Part shown: piece after piece, positions 44,077 through 54,072 of the stretch
How positions within the stretch are numbered: the stretch's first letter is position 1
Layout: every line of letters starts with the position of its first letter
Source: an uncultured Lachnospiraceae bacterium
GTDB taxonomy: Bacteria; Bacillota; Clostridia; Lachnospirales; Lachnospiraceae
Reading direction: 5' to 3'
Length of the DNA: 64,000 nucleotides
Assembly (NCBI GenBank): GCA_951800685.1
Contig: CATOJY010000012.1
Coordinates: 1 to 64,000 of the forward strand
The notes under the pieces: generated by a model
The model's database searches: none
Told to the model about the DNA's origin: nothing
What the model saw: only the letters and a program-made list of their open reading frames with translations
Position numbers and translations under genes: made by a program

Positions 44077-45681
44077 TCAGCCTTCCTCTGATGATTCCTC
44101 CTCCATTCCTTCGTCATCTATATATTCTTCTACCACTTCTTCTGGAACATCGATATACTCTTCTGTATATTCCTCGCCCACAACCTGTGACATAATCTTC
44201 TCAGAAAGCGCCTTTAAATCCTGGTTCGCATCCTCTCCACTCCAAATCTTGGCAAAGGCAATCTCTAACTCCACCCAGAAATTACTGGTTTCTACCATTT
44301 TCGGCATCGGAACCGAGTTCTTATATTCCTGCAGGAAGGCGGCCCTCTTGGCATCCTCGTAAGTATCTTTCGTACTGACAACCGGCAGTTTGCCTGTTCT
44401 TGCAAAAAGTGCATCGGAAGCGTGCTGTATCAGATATACCGCAAAATCATTCGCCATCTCCTTCTTGACAGAATAGCCGTTAACCACCACACATTGTGTG
44501 ACTGACAAAGAAGCCGAGCTTAACGACTCACTCACATCCGGCAGCACAGAAACGCCATATTCATAGGCAAAATTACCCTCTGCCTTTGCTGTCTCAATCT
44601 TAGACAGCGCATCCGATGTCGCTACCGTATACACAATCTTGCCGTCCATAAAATCCTGCAGGACACCGTCATAACTGATCTCTTTCGTATCAATGGAAAA
44701 GAACTGGTTCAGATTCTGATAAACCCGCATACACTTGATGGCTTCCTCGTTATAAATACGGATCAAGTCAGCCTGGTCGCCATTGACGCCTCCAACGTCA
44801 ATAGCGCCTCCCACAAAGAAATAATTGTAGAAGATATCTGACACATCCCATTTAAAGACTGCCTCCACCTGTTCCGGCGCGTCATATTCATCTGCAAACG
44901 TAAGAATGTCATCGATCGTCTTTGGAAGTGCCTGCATCACTTTATCATTCACTGCATCCTCCAAACTGTCCGCAGCTTCTAAAGTCCCCTCTTCTTCCAG
45001 ATTCCCGTCATCAGCACCTGCCTCTTCTGTTCCCTCAGAGTCCTCGCCTGACTCACCACTTTGTGTATCTCCCGAATTTTCTTCCTGTCCGGCGTCGATC
45101 TGCTCTCCTGCCTCAGCCTCCGCCATGTCCTGCTCTGCCTCAAGCTGCGCTCTCGCCCAGTCTTCCAGGTAAGTCAGATTATACAGGAAGCAGCTTGTCT
45201 CAAAATAGAATGGATAGGCAATCTGTTTCTCATGATAGGTCGCCGCATGGACCGCTGTTTCCGGGAACCATTGTTCCATCGGGAGTACGCCATCCGGCAG
45301 TTTAACTTCTGAGGCAAGTCCAGACAGATATGCCTTTTCCAGAGAATCATTACTGGTAATATATAGATCGGGAACCTCATCTGTATGCAAAGACGCCTGA
45401 TTGACCGTCTCCAGATATTCCCGTCCTGATGTGAAAACCGGTACCACACGTACCTCATCCTGGTATTCACTGTATGCTACTGCTGCACTATTCAGATAAT
45501 CTGACAACGCTTCGTCTGTATACCATAGATAGAGTGTCTCCCGATGTCCAAACAACGAGTCCTCTTCCGTCTCTGTCTCCTCACTCTGTCTGACCGTAAG
45601 TCCGAAATACCCGGCAGCATATACACCACCTGCACACAATACAATGATCAGAATCGTAATCAATCTTTTTTTCAGAGTCAC
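44077..45681 (-). CDS. Orphan solute-binding protein with acidic insert, coupled to argD
   Basis: 534 residues. One N-terminal helix (about 6-26) without a lipobox. It then follows the sugar-binding (MalE/type-1) fold: LYLWYTDEALSDYLNSA, a repeated DVPDLYITSND, and AKIWSGEDANQDLKALSEKI near the end. Residues about 182-245 are an Asp/Glu/Gly/Ser insert, and the last 30 residues are also highly acidic. It begins with GTG overlapping the argD stop (GTGA), with AAGGAG well placed. No permease or ATPase gene lies nearby. A membrane-tethered sensor or a component of a distant transporter is possible; arginine-related function is suggested only by position. Confidence 0.75.
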   Translation of the reverse strand: MTLKKRLITILIIVLCAGGVYAAGYFGLTVRQSEETETEEDSLFGHRETLYLWYTDEALSDYLNSAAVAYSEYQDEVRVVPVFTSGREYLETVNQASLHTDEVPDLYITSNDSLEKAYLSGLASEVKLPDGVLPMEQWFPETAVHAATYHEKQIAYPFYFETSCFLYNLTYLEDWARAQLEAEQDMAEAEAGEQIDAGQEENSGDTQSGESGEDSEGTEEAGADDGNLEEEGTLEAADSLEDAVNDKVMQALPKTIDDILTFADEYDAPEQVEAVFKWDVSDIFYNYFFVGGAIDVGGVNGDQADLIRIYNEEAIKCMRVYQNLNQFFSIDTKEISYDGVLQDFMDGKIVYTVATSDALSKIETAKAEGNFAYEYGVSVLPDVSESLSSASLSVTQCVVVNGYSVKKEMANDFAVYLIQHASDALFARTGKLPVVSTKDTYEDAKRAAFLQEYKNSVPMPKMVETSNFWVELEIAFAKIWSGEDANQDLKALSEKIMSQVVGEEYTEEYIDVPEEVVEEYIDDEGMEEESSEEG

Positions 45682-46922
45682 TTTCTTTCTCCTTCAGTAA
45701 ACCTTTCTCTTGTGGAAAGTGGACTGGCTTCCCGGATACTCTCTCTCAGAATCGTGATCATAGTGTCCACATTCTCCTGCGTAATCACAAGCGATGGCAC
45801 AAATCTGATGACATCGCTTCCTGCATTAACCAGAACAAGCCCTTTCTCCATAGCCTTTGCAATGATATCCCCGACCGGCTGGTCAAAAACAAGTCCCTGC
45901 AGCAGTCCCACACCTCTATGCGTTTTCACGCAGTCAAACTCCTCTACCAACCGTTCAAGATGATCGGACAAATAAGCGCTGACTGCGTTCACATTATCCA
46001 GAATCCTCTGCTTCTCAAACAGCTCAATTACCTTACACACAGCCGCACAGGCTAACGGATTGCCGCCATAAGTCGTACCATGGTCACCAGCCACCAGCGA
46101 ATGGGCTCCGACCTTCTCCGTCATCAGAAACGCGCCAACCGGCACACCGCACCCCAACGCCTTAGCTGTAGTCATCACATCCGGTTTCACACCAAACCGC
46201 TGCCAGGCAAACATGGTTCCTGTCCGTCCCATACCACATTGGATCTCATCTAAGATCATCAGAATATCTCTCTCATCACAGAATTTGCGCACCTTGCGCA
46301 GAAAATCTTCCGTAGCCGGATAAATGCCGCCTTCTCCCTGCACTGTCTCAAACAAGATTGCACAGGTCTTGTCTGTCACCTGTGCCAGCACACTGTCAAA
46401 ATCATTCAGCTGCGCAAACCTGATATTCCCGATCATAGGTTCAAACGCTTCCCTGTAATGGGGATTGCCTGTTACTGACAACGCTCCCATAGTCCGGCCA
46501 TGAAAAGAATGGTTCATAGCAATGATCTCATGGTCTGTACCGCCATCCTTCAAATAAGCATACTTCCTGGCTGTTTTGATCGCGCCCTCGACTGCTTCCG
46601 CGCCACTGTTCGTAAAGAACACCCGGTCCATGCCGGATATCTCTTTGAGCTTTTTTGCCGCTTCAATCGCTGGAACGTTATAATAATAATTTGAAGTATG
46701 GGTAATCTTGTCTATCTGCGCCTTCAATGCGTCATCATATTCTCTATTATGATACCCTAAAGCAAACACCGCAATACCAGACACGAAATCCAGATAACGT
46801 TTTCCTTCCAGATCGTAAAGATATACGCCGTCTCCTCTCTCAAACACCACCTGATAGCGGTTATACGTGTGCAAAAGGGCTTTCTCAGCCTCGTCTATAT
46901 ACTGCTGCATTATTGTACTCAT
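45678..46922 (-). CDS. argD: Acetylornithine aminotransferase
   Basis: 414 residues of class III PLP aminotransferase. VFFTNSGAEAVEGAIKTARKY, ILDEIQCGMGRTG, and PLP Lys in MTTAKALGCGVPVGAF are intact. It transfers an amino group to N-acetylglutamate semialdehyde to make N-acetylornithine. It lies 37 bases after argB with AAGGAA before the ATG and overlaps the binding-protein gene by four bases. Confidence 0.94.
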   Translation of the reverse strand: MSTIMQQYIDEAEKALLHTYNRYQVVFERGDGVYLYDLEGKRYLDFVSGIAVFALGYHNREYDDALKAQIDKITHTSNYYYNVPAIEAAKKLKEISGMDRVFFTNSGAEAVEGAIKTARKYAYLKDGGTDHEIIAMNHSFHGRTMGALSVTGNPHYREAFEPMIGNIRFAQLNDFDSVLAQVTDKTCAILFETVQGEGGIYPATEDFLRKVRKFCDERDILMILDEIQCGMGRTGTMFAWQRFGVKPDVMTTAKALGCGVPVGAFLMTEKVGAHSLVAGDHGTTYGGNPLACAAVCKVIELFEKQRILDNVNAVSAYLSDHLERLVEEFDCVKTHRGVGLLQGLVFDQPVGDIIAKAMEKGLVLVNAGSDVIRFVPSLVITQENVDTMITILRESIREASPLSTRERFTEGERK

Positions 46923-46959
46923 TTTTTATTCCTTTTCTCTTTTATCTCATGGCCGTTCT

Positions 46960-47847
46960 TTATAATTTATCTTCCTCTGCGATGATCGCTGTTCCAATCC
47001 CTTGGTCTGTAAAGATCTCCAGCAGCAGGCAATGTGCGATACGTCCATCCAAAATATGCACCCTGTTGACTCCTTCTTTGATCGCATCTGTACAGTTGCT
47101 GAGCTTCGGCAGCATCCCACCCCCGATGCAGCCGCTGCTGATCAGTTCATCCGCCTGCGATGCCGTAAGTCTGGAAATAAAACTCCCTTTATCCTCGATA
47201 TCCCGGTACAGGCCTTCAATATCAGTCAAAAACACGAGCTTATCTGCACCCACTGCCTTGGCAATCGCACAGGCTGCATCATCCGCATTAATATTATAGG
47301 TCATAAACGCCTCATCCAGACCGATCGGCGCTACAATCGGCAGGAAATCCTTCTCCAGCAGATCATAGAGCACTTTCGGATCTACGCCGCAGATCTCTCC
47401 CACATAACCGATATCTTCCCCGTCAGGACATTTCTTGGTGCACTGCAAAAGCCCTGCGTCTTTACCACTGATTCCCACTGCTTTGACCCCCAGTTTCTCT
47501 ACCATCCTGACCAAGTTCTTATTGACCTTGTTGAGAACCATCTCCGCAATCTCCATGGTTTCTTCGTCTGTCACCCGCAGCCCATTCACAAACCGCGCCT
47601 CTTTGCCGACCTTGCCAACCCAACGGCTGATCTCCTTGCCGCCACCGTGTACGATAATAGGTTTGAATCCTACCAGCTTTAGCAGAGTAACATCCTTAAT
47701 CACGTTCTGCTGCAGTTCCTCGTCGCTCATGGCGCTGCCACCATATTTCACGACGATGATCTTGCGGTTAAACTTCTGAATATAGGGCAGAGCCTCAATC
47801 AGGACCTCGGCCTTCCCTAAGATTTTATCCATTTCCTTCTGTTCCAT
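46960..47847 (-). CDS. argB: Acetylglutamate kinase
   Basis: 295 residues from [16 protein letters not shown]. Motifs [24 protein letters not shown], and [25 protein letters not shown] define the family. It phosphorylates N-acetylglutamate, usually the feedback-controlled step; the N-terminal helix with YIQKFNRK is of the arginine-sensitive type. Follows argJ closely. Confidence 0.94.
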   Translation of the reverse strand: MEQKEMDKILGKAEVLIEALPYIQKFNRKIIVVKYGGSAMSDEELQQNVIKDVTLLKLVGFKPIIVHGGGKEISRWVGKVGKEARFVNGLRVTDEETMEIAEMVLNKVNKNLVRMVEKLGVKAVGISGKDAGLLQCTKKCPDGEDIGYVGEICGVDPKVLYDLLEKDFLPIVAPIGLDEAFMTYNINADDAACAIAKAVGADKLVFLTDIEGLYRDIEDKGSFISRLTASQADELISSGCIGGGMLPKLSNCTDAIKEGVNRVHILDGRIAHCLLLEIFTDQGIGTAIIAEEDKL

Positions 47848-47906
47848 ATCTTCTATTTTCCTTTTTGATTTTACTATTTTGCATTTATGCCTGGATTTAC
47901 AACGCG

Positions 47907-49130
47907 TCAACTTCTGTAATCCGCGTTGATTTTCACATACTCATAGCTTAAGTCACATCCCCACGCTGTAGCCTCTGCCTCTCCCATATGCATATCCACT
48001 AATACCCGGACTTCCGGTGACGCCAATACCTGGGTCGCCTCTTCTTCACTATACTCCACCGCTGCACCGTCCTGATAGATGAGAATGCTCTTCTCCTCAT
48101 TTTCAAAATAAAGCGCTATCTTCTCTGGATCGAACTGCACCCCGGAATAACCCAACGCACATAAGAACCTGCCAAAGTTAGCATCATGTCCGAAAATGGC
48201 CGCTTTACACAGACTCGATCTAATTACCGATTTACTCAAAATGCGCGCCTCTTCTTTGGTTGCGGCATGAATTACTCTTGTCTCAAAAAGCGCAGTCGCG
48301 CCCTCGCCGTCCCCAGCCATCTTCTTTGCCAATGTGGTGTTAATATAGTTTAACGCTTCCTTGAACCTGACATAATCCTCACCCCTGCTGGTAATCTCAG
48401 GATTGCCCGCCGCACCGTTGGCCAGCACCACCAGTGTGTCATTGGTAGAGGTATCTCCATCCACAGAGATCATGTTAAAAGTGTCCACCACATCCTCACG
48501 CAGCGCCTCCTGCAGCATTTCTTTGGAAATCGCCGCATCTGTTGTCACAAATGCAAGCATCGTACACATATTCGGATGGATCATGCCAGATCCCTTGCAC
48601 ATGCCGCCAACCGTTACCGTTCTGCCGCCCAGCTCCACCTGTACTGCTGCCTGTTTCGATACCGTGTCCGTCGTCATGATTGCTTCCGCTGCCTGGGTAC
48701 CCGCCTCTCTTGTATTCGTCTTAGCTGACGCCAGTTTCTCCACACCTGCCAGAAGCTTCTCCACCGGCATCTGATTACCGATCACCCCTGTTGAGGCTAC
48801 CAAAACAGCATCTGAAGAGATCGAAAGAAGCTGTGCTGTCTTCTCCGCCGTCTGTCTGCAGCAGTCATATCCTTGTTTTCCCGTACAAGCATTGGCAATA
48901 CCAGAGTTCACAACCACCGCCTGAACCGCCGGGGCATGTGCGATGATCTCCTGATCCCACAGCACTGGAGCCGCCTTGACTACATTGCTGGTAAAGACGC
49001 CTGCCGCAGTGCAGGGCACATCACTGTACACCATCGCCATATCTTTCCTGTTCTGATATTTAATCGCCGCCTCAACACCTGCTGCTTCAAAGCCCTGTGC
49101 TGCGGTAACGCCGCCTTCTATGATCTTCAT
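47907..49130 (-). CDS. argJ: Bifunctional glutamate N-acetyltransferase / ornithine acetyltransferase
   Basis: 407 residues. The autocleavage site lies in [13 protein letters not shown], where the catalytic Thr is conserved, but the residue before it is Cys instead of the usual Ala. The two chains would be about 190 and 217 residues. It recycles the acetyl group from acetylornithine to glutamate; whether it also uses acetyl-CoA cannot be read. A GNAT gene two positions upstream could supply the first acetylglutamate. Confidence 0.93.
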   Translation of the reverse strand: MKIIEGGVTAAQGFEAAGVEAAIKYQNRKDMAMVYSDVPCTAAGVFTSNVVKAAPVLWDQEIIAHAPAVQAVVVNSGIANACTGKQGYDCCRQTAEKTAQLLSISSDAVLVASTGVIGNQMPVEKLLAGVEKLASAKTNTREAGTQAAEAIMTTDTVSKQAAVQVELGGRTVTVGGMCKGSGMIHPNMCTMLAFVTTDAAISKEMLQEALREDVVDTFNMISVDGDTSTNDTLVVLANGAAGNPEITSRGEDYVRFKEALNYINTTLAKKMAGDGEGATALFETRVIHAATKEEARILSKSVIRSSLCKAAIFGHDANFGRFLCALGYSGVQFDPEKIALYFENEEKSILIYQDGAAVEYSEEEATQVLASPEVRVLVDMHMGEAEATAWGCDLSYEYVKINADYRS

Positions 49131-49283
49131 CCTCTCGTTGTCCTTTCTTCCTATAAACTGTTAGTCCCACGCCTTTCCATACATTTTCACACCATCCCGT
49201 ATGCAGACAGGCCCTTTTGACTCACTGTTTACCATTCTAATACAATTATTCCCCGTTGGGAAGTTAAACTTTTGCCACGTGAT

Positions 49284-49916
49284 TCAGATATTCCCTGACT
49301 CTGGCGCCTCATTCTCCAGGCCGATATCCGGAAGCTCCACATTGATCTGCGTTTCCTCCGCCATCTCATGAGGGTTTGGATTCTCACCCTTCTCCTTTTC
49401 CTCTCCCCATAGGGATTCATACTCCTTATGTTTCTTATCTGCATTCATCACAGCCATATTTTTGGCCGCCTTATATACCTCTATATTGAAATCCATCAGC
49501 TTCTTCTCATCCGAAGCAGGTACCTTATCCCCATTGGCAATCCGTCTGGCAATCTCCAGGCATTTGGCGACCTCTTCCCCATATTCCTGCATGCCTTCGC
49601 CCTGCTGCTTCGCTGCTTCTACATTGGCGATCCCGGTCTCCAGCTCGATCACCTCATCCCGCAGCTTCACATGTTCCTCGATCTGCTCTTTCACCTGATC
49701 AATCTTTTCCTGCAGCTCCTGCGCACGCTTACGATATTCCTCTGACAGTTCGACTACCACCCCGGAGCCGCCATTCCAGGCTTCCTCCGGTGAACCATAT
49801 TGGAACTTCCTATTATGCTCTTCCTGTTCTTTCAGCAGCTTTCTCTGTCTGTTCCGAAGCACTTCCAACTGCGCCGTATATGCCCGTCTGGCCTCTTTAA
49901 TCTTCATCGTTGCCAT
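49284..49916 (-). CDS. Coiled-coil hypothetical protein
   Basis: 210 residues, mostly long charged helices (about 5-40 and 55-110: LSEEYRKRAQELQEKIDQ), then a Pro/Asn-rich acidic tail. No signal peptide. GGAGGG lies seven bases before the ATG. Between GNAT and argJ in the arginine operon. Function unknown; not phage-like. Confidence 0.7.
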   Translation of the reverse strand: MATMKIKEARRAYTAQLEVLRNRQRKLLKEQEEHNRKFQYGSPEEAWNGGSGVVVELSEEYRKRAQELQEKIDQVKEQIEEHVKLRDEVIELETGIANVEAAKQQGEGMQEYGEEVAKCLEIARRIANGDKVPASDEKKLMDFNIEVYKAAKNMAVMNADKKHKEYESLWGEEKEKGENPNPHEMAEETQINVELPDIGLENEAPESGNI

Positions 49917-49949
49917 CTCATACCCTCCATGTACGCTTTCCCCGCCTCT

Positions 49950-50399
49950 TCACATCTGATTGAATGCCGTAATGTTCTTCTCATTCAGTGTAAAGTCATA
50001 GTAATTTAAATCTTCCCGTTTCGTCCAGCCGATCTGCCGCCAGAAAGCATTGCCGATATCGTTTGCTGTAAAGGCGATCAGAGAAACCTTATTGATCTGC
50101 TCCGCCTTAAGCGCCTCCATGCAAAAAACCACCATCTGCCTTCCAATGCCCCTCATCCGGTATTTCTCCGCCACACAGACATGGTACAGACAACCTCTCC
50201 TGCCATCATGCCCACACAAAATCGCTCCCACGATCCTGCCATCCTCCACCGCTACGACACTGCTGGAAGGGTTTCTGACAAGGAAACGTGCGACACCTTC
50301 TCTAGAATCGTCCAGGCTTCTGATCGCAAATCCTTTGATGGAAAGCCACAACGCCTTCACGCCTTCATAATCCTCTATCGTCATCGTTCGTATCATCAT
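49950..50399 (-). CDS. GNAT-family N-acetyltransferase
   Basis: 149 residues with acetyl-CoA motif A YRMRGIGRQMV, a preceding LYHVCVAEK strand and motif B FWRQIGWTKRED. It is of normal single-domain GNAT length. Its place in the arginine operon raises the possibility of an ArgA-like (N-acetylglutamate synthase) role, but the sequence is also like generic GNAT proteins. Confidence 0.82.
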   Translation of the reverse strand: MMIRTMTIEDYEGVKALWLSIKGFAIRSLDDSREGVARFLVRNPSSSVVAVEDGRIVGAILCGHDGRRGCLYHVCVAEKYRMRGIGRQMVVFCMEALKAEQINKVSLIAFTANDIGNAFWRQIGWTKREDLNYYDFTLNEKNITAFNQM

Positions 50400-50492
50400 C
50401 TTATTTTCCTTGCCTTTCTATCATCCTATCAATCCACATTGCAGTCAAAATAAGCTTTTTTAAAAAACTCTCCCATAATGGTACTGTTTAGA

Positions 50493-50981
50493 TCAATACC
50501 CCAGCGTCCCCTCCAGAGACTCGTCCTCATCAATCCACTGCTGTACCGGAATCACCCGGTAATCATCCTCGGTATCCCGAATATAAACCGTCTCGATGCC
50601 CGCATTGATAATCTGCCGTTTGCACATAGAGCAGCTGCAGGAATGCTTCACATATTCCCCAGTTCCTGCCTCAACCCCCACCAGATACAAAGCACTGCCG
50701 ATCATCTTATCTCTGGAAGCGCTGATAATGGCATTCGCCTCTGCATGAACGCTCCGGCATAATTCATAACGCTCACCGCGGGGAATCTCCATCTTGATTC
50801 GGACGCATTCCCCAATATCTGTACAGTTTTTCCTGCCCCGCGGCGCTCCCACATATCCCGTAGAAATCACCTCATCATTTTTGACGATCACCGCGCCATA
50901 ATGCCGCCGCAGGCAGGTAGAGCGCTGCGCCACCATCTTCGCCAGATCCAGATAATAGTTTATTTTGTCTCTTCTCACCAT
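50493..50981 (-). CDS. comEB: dCMP deaminase (ComEB-like)
   Basis: 162 residues: zinc motif HAEANAII and CSCSMCKR, with GYVGAPRGRKNC typical of deoxycytidylate deaminases. It converts dCMP to dUMP for dTMP synthesis. The same family is named ComEB where it lies in competence operons; here it lies in the arginine operon instead, directly after argC. Confidence 0.9.
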   Translation of the reverse strand: MVRRDKINYYLDLAKMVAQRSTCLRRHYGAVIVKNDEVISTGYVGAPRGRKNCTDIGECVRIKMEIPRGERYELCRSVHAEANAIISASRDKMIGSALYLVGVEAGTGEYVKHSCSCSMCKRQIINAGIETVYIRDTEDDYRVIPVQQWIDEDESLEGTLGY

Positions 50982-51064
50982 GTCATGTCCCTATTCCTTT
51001 CCTGTTCCCTATCTGCTAGCTTCCATTCCTTTAGACCCGCTTTTTCCTCCTGTTTCCCAGACTG

Positions 51065-52132
51065 CTACGGGAAGATTGGCACGAACGCCAGCCCCTCATT
51101 CTCCGGAAGGCCAAACATCAGATTCATGTTCTGTACCGCCTGTCCTGCTGCCCCTTTGACCAGATTGTCCAGCGCTCCCATCATAATGATTCTGCCGGTC
51201 CGCTCATCAATCACAAAATTAATGTCTACATAATTGCTTCCTTCCACCCACTTCGTCTCCGGACAGATCCCCTGCTCCAACACACGAATAAAATTTTCTT
51301 CCCCATAATATTTCTCATACACCGCCCTAATTTCTTCATCGGTTGGCAGACTCTCCTGTCCGTCCGCCCCTTTTACAGGAAGCAGCTTTGCATATTCCGT
51401 CACCAGAATTCCTCTGTTCATGGGAACAAGATGCGGTGTAAAATTCAAAAGAATCTCCTTGCCGGCAGCATATCCCAACTGTTCTTCAATCTCCGGTGTA
51501 TGTCTGTGGCTGGCCACACCGTAAGCCTTGATATTTTCATTCACTTCGCAGTACAGATTCGGTACTTTAGCGCCGCGTCCAGCCCCTGATGTGCCGCTCT
51601 TGGCATCGATGATCAACGTATCTGGATCAATCATACCCTCTTTGACAAGCGGATACGCCGTCAGAATAGAACACGTCGTATAGCAGCCCGGATTTGCTAC
51701 CAATCTTGCCTTCTTCACATCCTCTCTGTTTATTTCACAGAGTCCATATACCGCTTCTTCTATGTACTGTGGAGATTTATGCTCTATCCCATACCACTTC
51801 TCATAGACAGGCACCCTCTTGATCCGGAAATCTGCGCTCAAATCTACGATCTTTGTCTTCGACAAAATCCTGTCATTCAACATAGACGCACAGAATCCCT
51901 GTGGCGTAGCCGTGAATATGACATCCACCTGATTAGCCAGTTCTTCCATATTATCATCCATACAAGTATCATCCACAATCTGAAAGAAATTTCGGTACAA
52001 GGATGCATACTTCTGATCCACATAACTGCGGGAACCATACCATTTGATCTCTACTTCTTTGTGTCCTGTCAGAATCCTGACCAATTCTCCTCCTGCATAC
52101 CCTGTTGCCCCTATAATTCCTGCTCTGATCAT
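51065..52132 (-). CDS. argC: N-acetyl-gamma-glutamyl-phosphate reductase
   Basis: 355 residues from MIRAGIIGATGYAGGELVR, where GGAGGAAGAG fixes the start; the extra 45 codons in the track run back through the repeat and promoter. Catalytic Cys in VANPGCYTTCSIL, and HRHTPEIEEQLG are conserved. It reduces acetylglutamyl phosphate with NADPH. First gene of the arginine operon, with an ArgR-like box over its -35 region. Confidence 0.95.
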   Translation of the reverse strand: MIRAGIIGATGYAGGELVRILTGHKEVEIKWYGSRSYVDQKYASLYRNFFQIVDDTCMDDNMEELANQVDVIFTATPQGFCASMLNDRILSKTKIVDLSADFRIKRVPVYEKWYGIEHKSPQYIEEAVYGLCEINREDVKKARLVANPGCYTTCSILTAYPLVKEGMIDPDTLIIDAKSGTSGAGRGAKVPNLYCEVNENIKAYGVASHRHTPEIEEQLGYAAGKEILLNFTPHLVPMNRGILVTEYAKLLPVKGADGQESLPTDEEIRAVYEKYYGEENFIRVLEQGICPETKWVEGSNYVDINFVIDERTGRIIMMGALDNLVKGAAGQAVQNMNLMFGLPENEGLAFVPIFP

Positions 52133-52150
52133 CTCTTCCTCCATTCTAAT

Positions 52151-52225
52151 GCCCATGCATATAGCAAACTTGCTTGAACAAGTTTGCTTACAATACTGCT
52201 TCAATAGAAAAACACAGTAAGCTGT
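52151..52225 (-). repeat. Dispersed palindromic repeat, fourth copy
   Basis: Reads CCCATGCATATAGCAAACTTG then TTGCTTACAATACTGCTT; the arms AGCAAACTTG and CAAGTTTGCT form a ten-pair hairpin. Same framework as the copies at 14856-14998. It lies in the argC leader. Confidence 0.6.
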
Positions 52226-52255
52226 CAATTTAGTTTTCCAACTCCATATCGCATA

Positions 52256-52284
52256 ATAATACATCATTATTGCATATTATTCAA
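52256..52284 (-). promoter_or_regulatory. argC promoter with overlapping ArgR-like box
   Basis: Minus strand TTGAAT, 17 bases, TATTAT. The box TGAATAATATGCA (52271-52283) covers the -35 and differs by one base from the box on the argG side. Confidence 0.6.
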
Positions 52285-52494
52285 TATAAATTTTATTTTG
52301 AATGTTTTTACTAATAATTAGTAATAAATATACATTCATATGTGACCACTCCTCAGGTTTCCTCACAAATACAAACTGCCATCCCTGTATTGTTTCTATT
52401 CTATCATAAATCCAAAACCATGAAAACGGTGGATTCTATCATTCCCCCGCCTTCTCGCCCTGCCGCAACAGATTGCATAATTTTTCATTTTTAA

Positions 52495-52507
52495 TGAATA
52501 ATATTCA
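52495..52507. promoter_or_regulatory. ArgR-like box upstream of argG
   Basis: TGAATAATATTCA is a symmetrical 13-mer close to the ArgR operator consensus, about 65 bases before the argG -35. Confidence 0.5.
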
Positions 52508-52572
52508 GTTTATCTTCTACTTTTTGCATAAAAAACGAAAAATAATTGCTTTAAAAATGCATAAAATCACAC

Positions 52573-52601
52573 TTGCAATCTACACCGCCATGATGTATAT
52601 T
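52573..52601 (+). promoter_or_regulatory. argG promoter
   Basis: TTGCAA, 17-base spacer, TATATT, about 150 bases before the argG ATG. The leader has a CCCGGTT/AACCGGG hairpin (52634-52657) and a palindrome ACCGGCCGGT. Confidence 0.55.
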
Positions 52602-52749
52602 GTTTTAGGAACAAAGCGTAACAGGATTTTACCCGGTTTTTATTCTGCAACCGGGCAAAAATCTCTTAAAACCCATACCACAACCATTTCCGGTAATTTG
52701 ACCGGCCGGTTAAGCTATGGAATAAAGAAAAGACAAAGGAGACTACACC

Positions 52750-53973
52750 ATGAAAGAAAAAGTTGTTCTTGCGTATTCAGGCGGACTCGACACCACAGCG
52801 ATTATCCCCTGGTTAAAGGAAAATTTTGATTACGAAGTAATCTGCGTATGCGGTAACTGCGGCCAGGCCGAAGAGCTTGACGGTCTGGAAGAACGGGCCT
52901 TATCCAGCGGCGCCTCCAAACTCTATATCGAAGATCTCACAGACGAGTTCTGCGACGACTTCATCATACCCTGTGTACAGGCAAATGCGGTATACGAGAA
53001 CAAATATCTGTTAGGTACCTCCATGGCACGTCCTGTCATCGCCAAGAAATTAGTAGAAATCGCCCGTAAAGAAGGCGCTACTGCGATCTGCCACGGTGCT
53101 ACCGGGAAAGGCAACGACCAGATCCGTTTCGAGCTGGGTATCAAGGCTCTAGCGCCCGATTTGAAAATCATCGCTGCATGGCGCAATGAGAAATGGACGA
53201 TGAACTCCCGTGAGGAGGAGATCGAATATTGTAAACAGCACGGTATTCATCTTCCTTTTTCCGCTGATTCAAGCTACAGCCGTGACCGTAACCTGTGGCA
53301 CATCAGCCACGAAGGTTTAGAGCTGGAAGATCCTTCCAACGAGCCTAACTATGAACACTTGCTCGTTCTTGGCACTACGCCGGACAAAGCGCCTGATGAG
53401 GGCGAGTACGTCACTATGACTTTCGAAAAGGGTATTCCCACTTCCGTCAATGGAAAGCAGATGAAAGTGTCCGAGATCATCACCACCTTAAATGAACTGG
53501 GCGGCAAACATGGTATTGGCATCATTGATATCGTAGAGAACCGTGTAGTAGGCATGAAATCCCGCGGCGTTTATGAAACACCTGGCGGCACCATTCTTTA
53601 CGAAGCACATCAGCAGTTGGAGGAGCTGATCCTCGACCGTGATACTTATGCACTCAAGAAAGACCTGGGCAATAAATTCGCACAGATTGTATACGAAGGC
53701 AAATGGTTTACCCCAATCCGTGAGGCAATCCAGGCATTCATCCAGTCCACCCAGAAATATGTGACAGGTGAAGTAAAATTCAAACTCTATAAAGGCAACA
53801 TCATTAAAGCGGGTACCACTTCCCCGTACTCTCTCTACAACGAGAGCATTGCATCTTTCACCACTGGCGATCTGTACGATCATCACGATGCAGAAGGGTT
53901 TATCAATCTGTTCGGATTATCCTGCAAAGTCCGTGCAATGAAAATGCAGGAAAATGGACAAAACCTGCTTTAA
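52750..53973 (+). CDS. argG: Argininosuccinate synthase
   Basis: 407 residues. ATP-binding [27 protein letters not shown], and citrulline/aspartate contacts ([20 protein letters not shown]) are intact. It joins citrulline and aspartate. AAGGAGACTACACC precedes the ATG. Transcribed away from argC; argH and argF are not in the window. Confidence 0.96.
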   Translation: MKEKVVLAYSGGLDTTAIIPWLKENFDYEVICVCGNCGQAEELDGLEERALSSGASKLYIEDLTDEFCDDFIIPCVQANAVYENKYLLGTSMARPVIAKKLVEIARKEGATAICHGATGKGNDQIRFELGIKALAPDLKIIAAWRNEKWTMNSREEEIEYCKQHGIHLPFSADSSYSRDRNLWHISHEGLELEDPSNEPNYEHLLVLGTTPDKAPDEGEYVTMTFEKGIPTSVNGKQMKVSEIITTLNELGGKHGIGIIDIVENRVVGMKSRGVYETPGGTILYEAHQQLEELILDRDTYALKKDLGNKFAQIVYEGKWFTPIREAIQAFIQSTQKYVTGEVKFKLYKGNIIKAGTTSPYSLYNESIASFTTGDLYDHHDAEGFINLFGLSCKVRAMKMQENGQNLL

Positions 53974-53992
53974 TCCAAGAGGGTCTGATTAC

Positions 53993-54027
53993 AAACGGCT
54001 GCCACTTCGTGACAGCCGTTTGTTTTT
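53993..54027 (+). terminator. Terminator of argG
   Basis: AAACGGCTGcCAC pairs with GTGaCAGCCGTTT around TTC, followed by GTTTTT. Confidence 0.8.
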
Positions 54028-54072
54028 ATCTCTATACGCTTTCCCATAATACCTAACCATAAGATTGACCTC

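Larger units (their letters stand above)
52133..52749. promoter_or_regulatory. Divergent argC/argG control region
   Basis: 617 bases without a gene: a copy of the dispersed repeat, the argC promoter, two ArgR-like boxes, several TGCAT half-sites (for example 52474, 52527 and 52557), the argG promoter, and a leader with hairpins. Confidence 0.6.
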
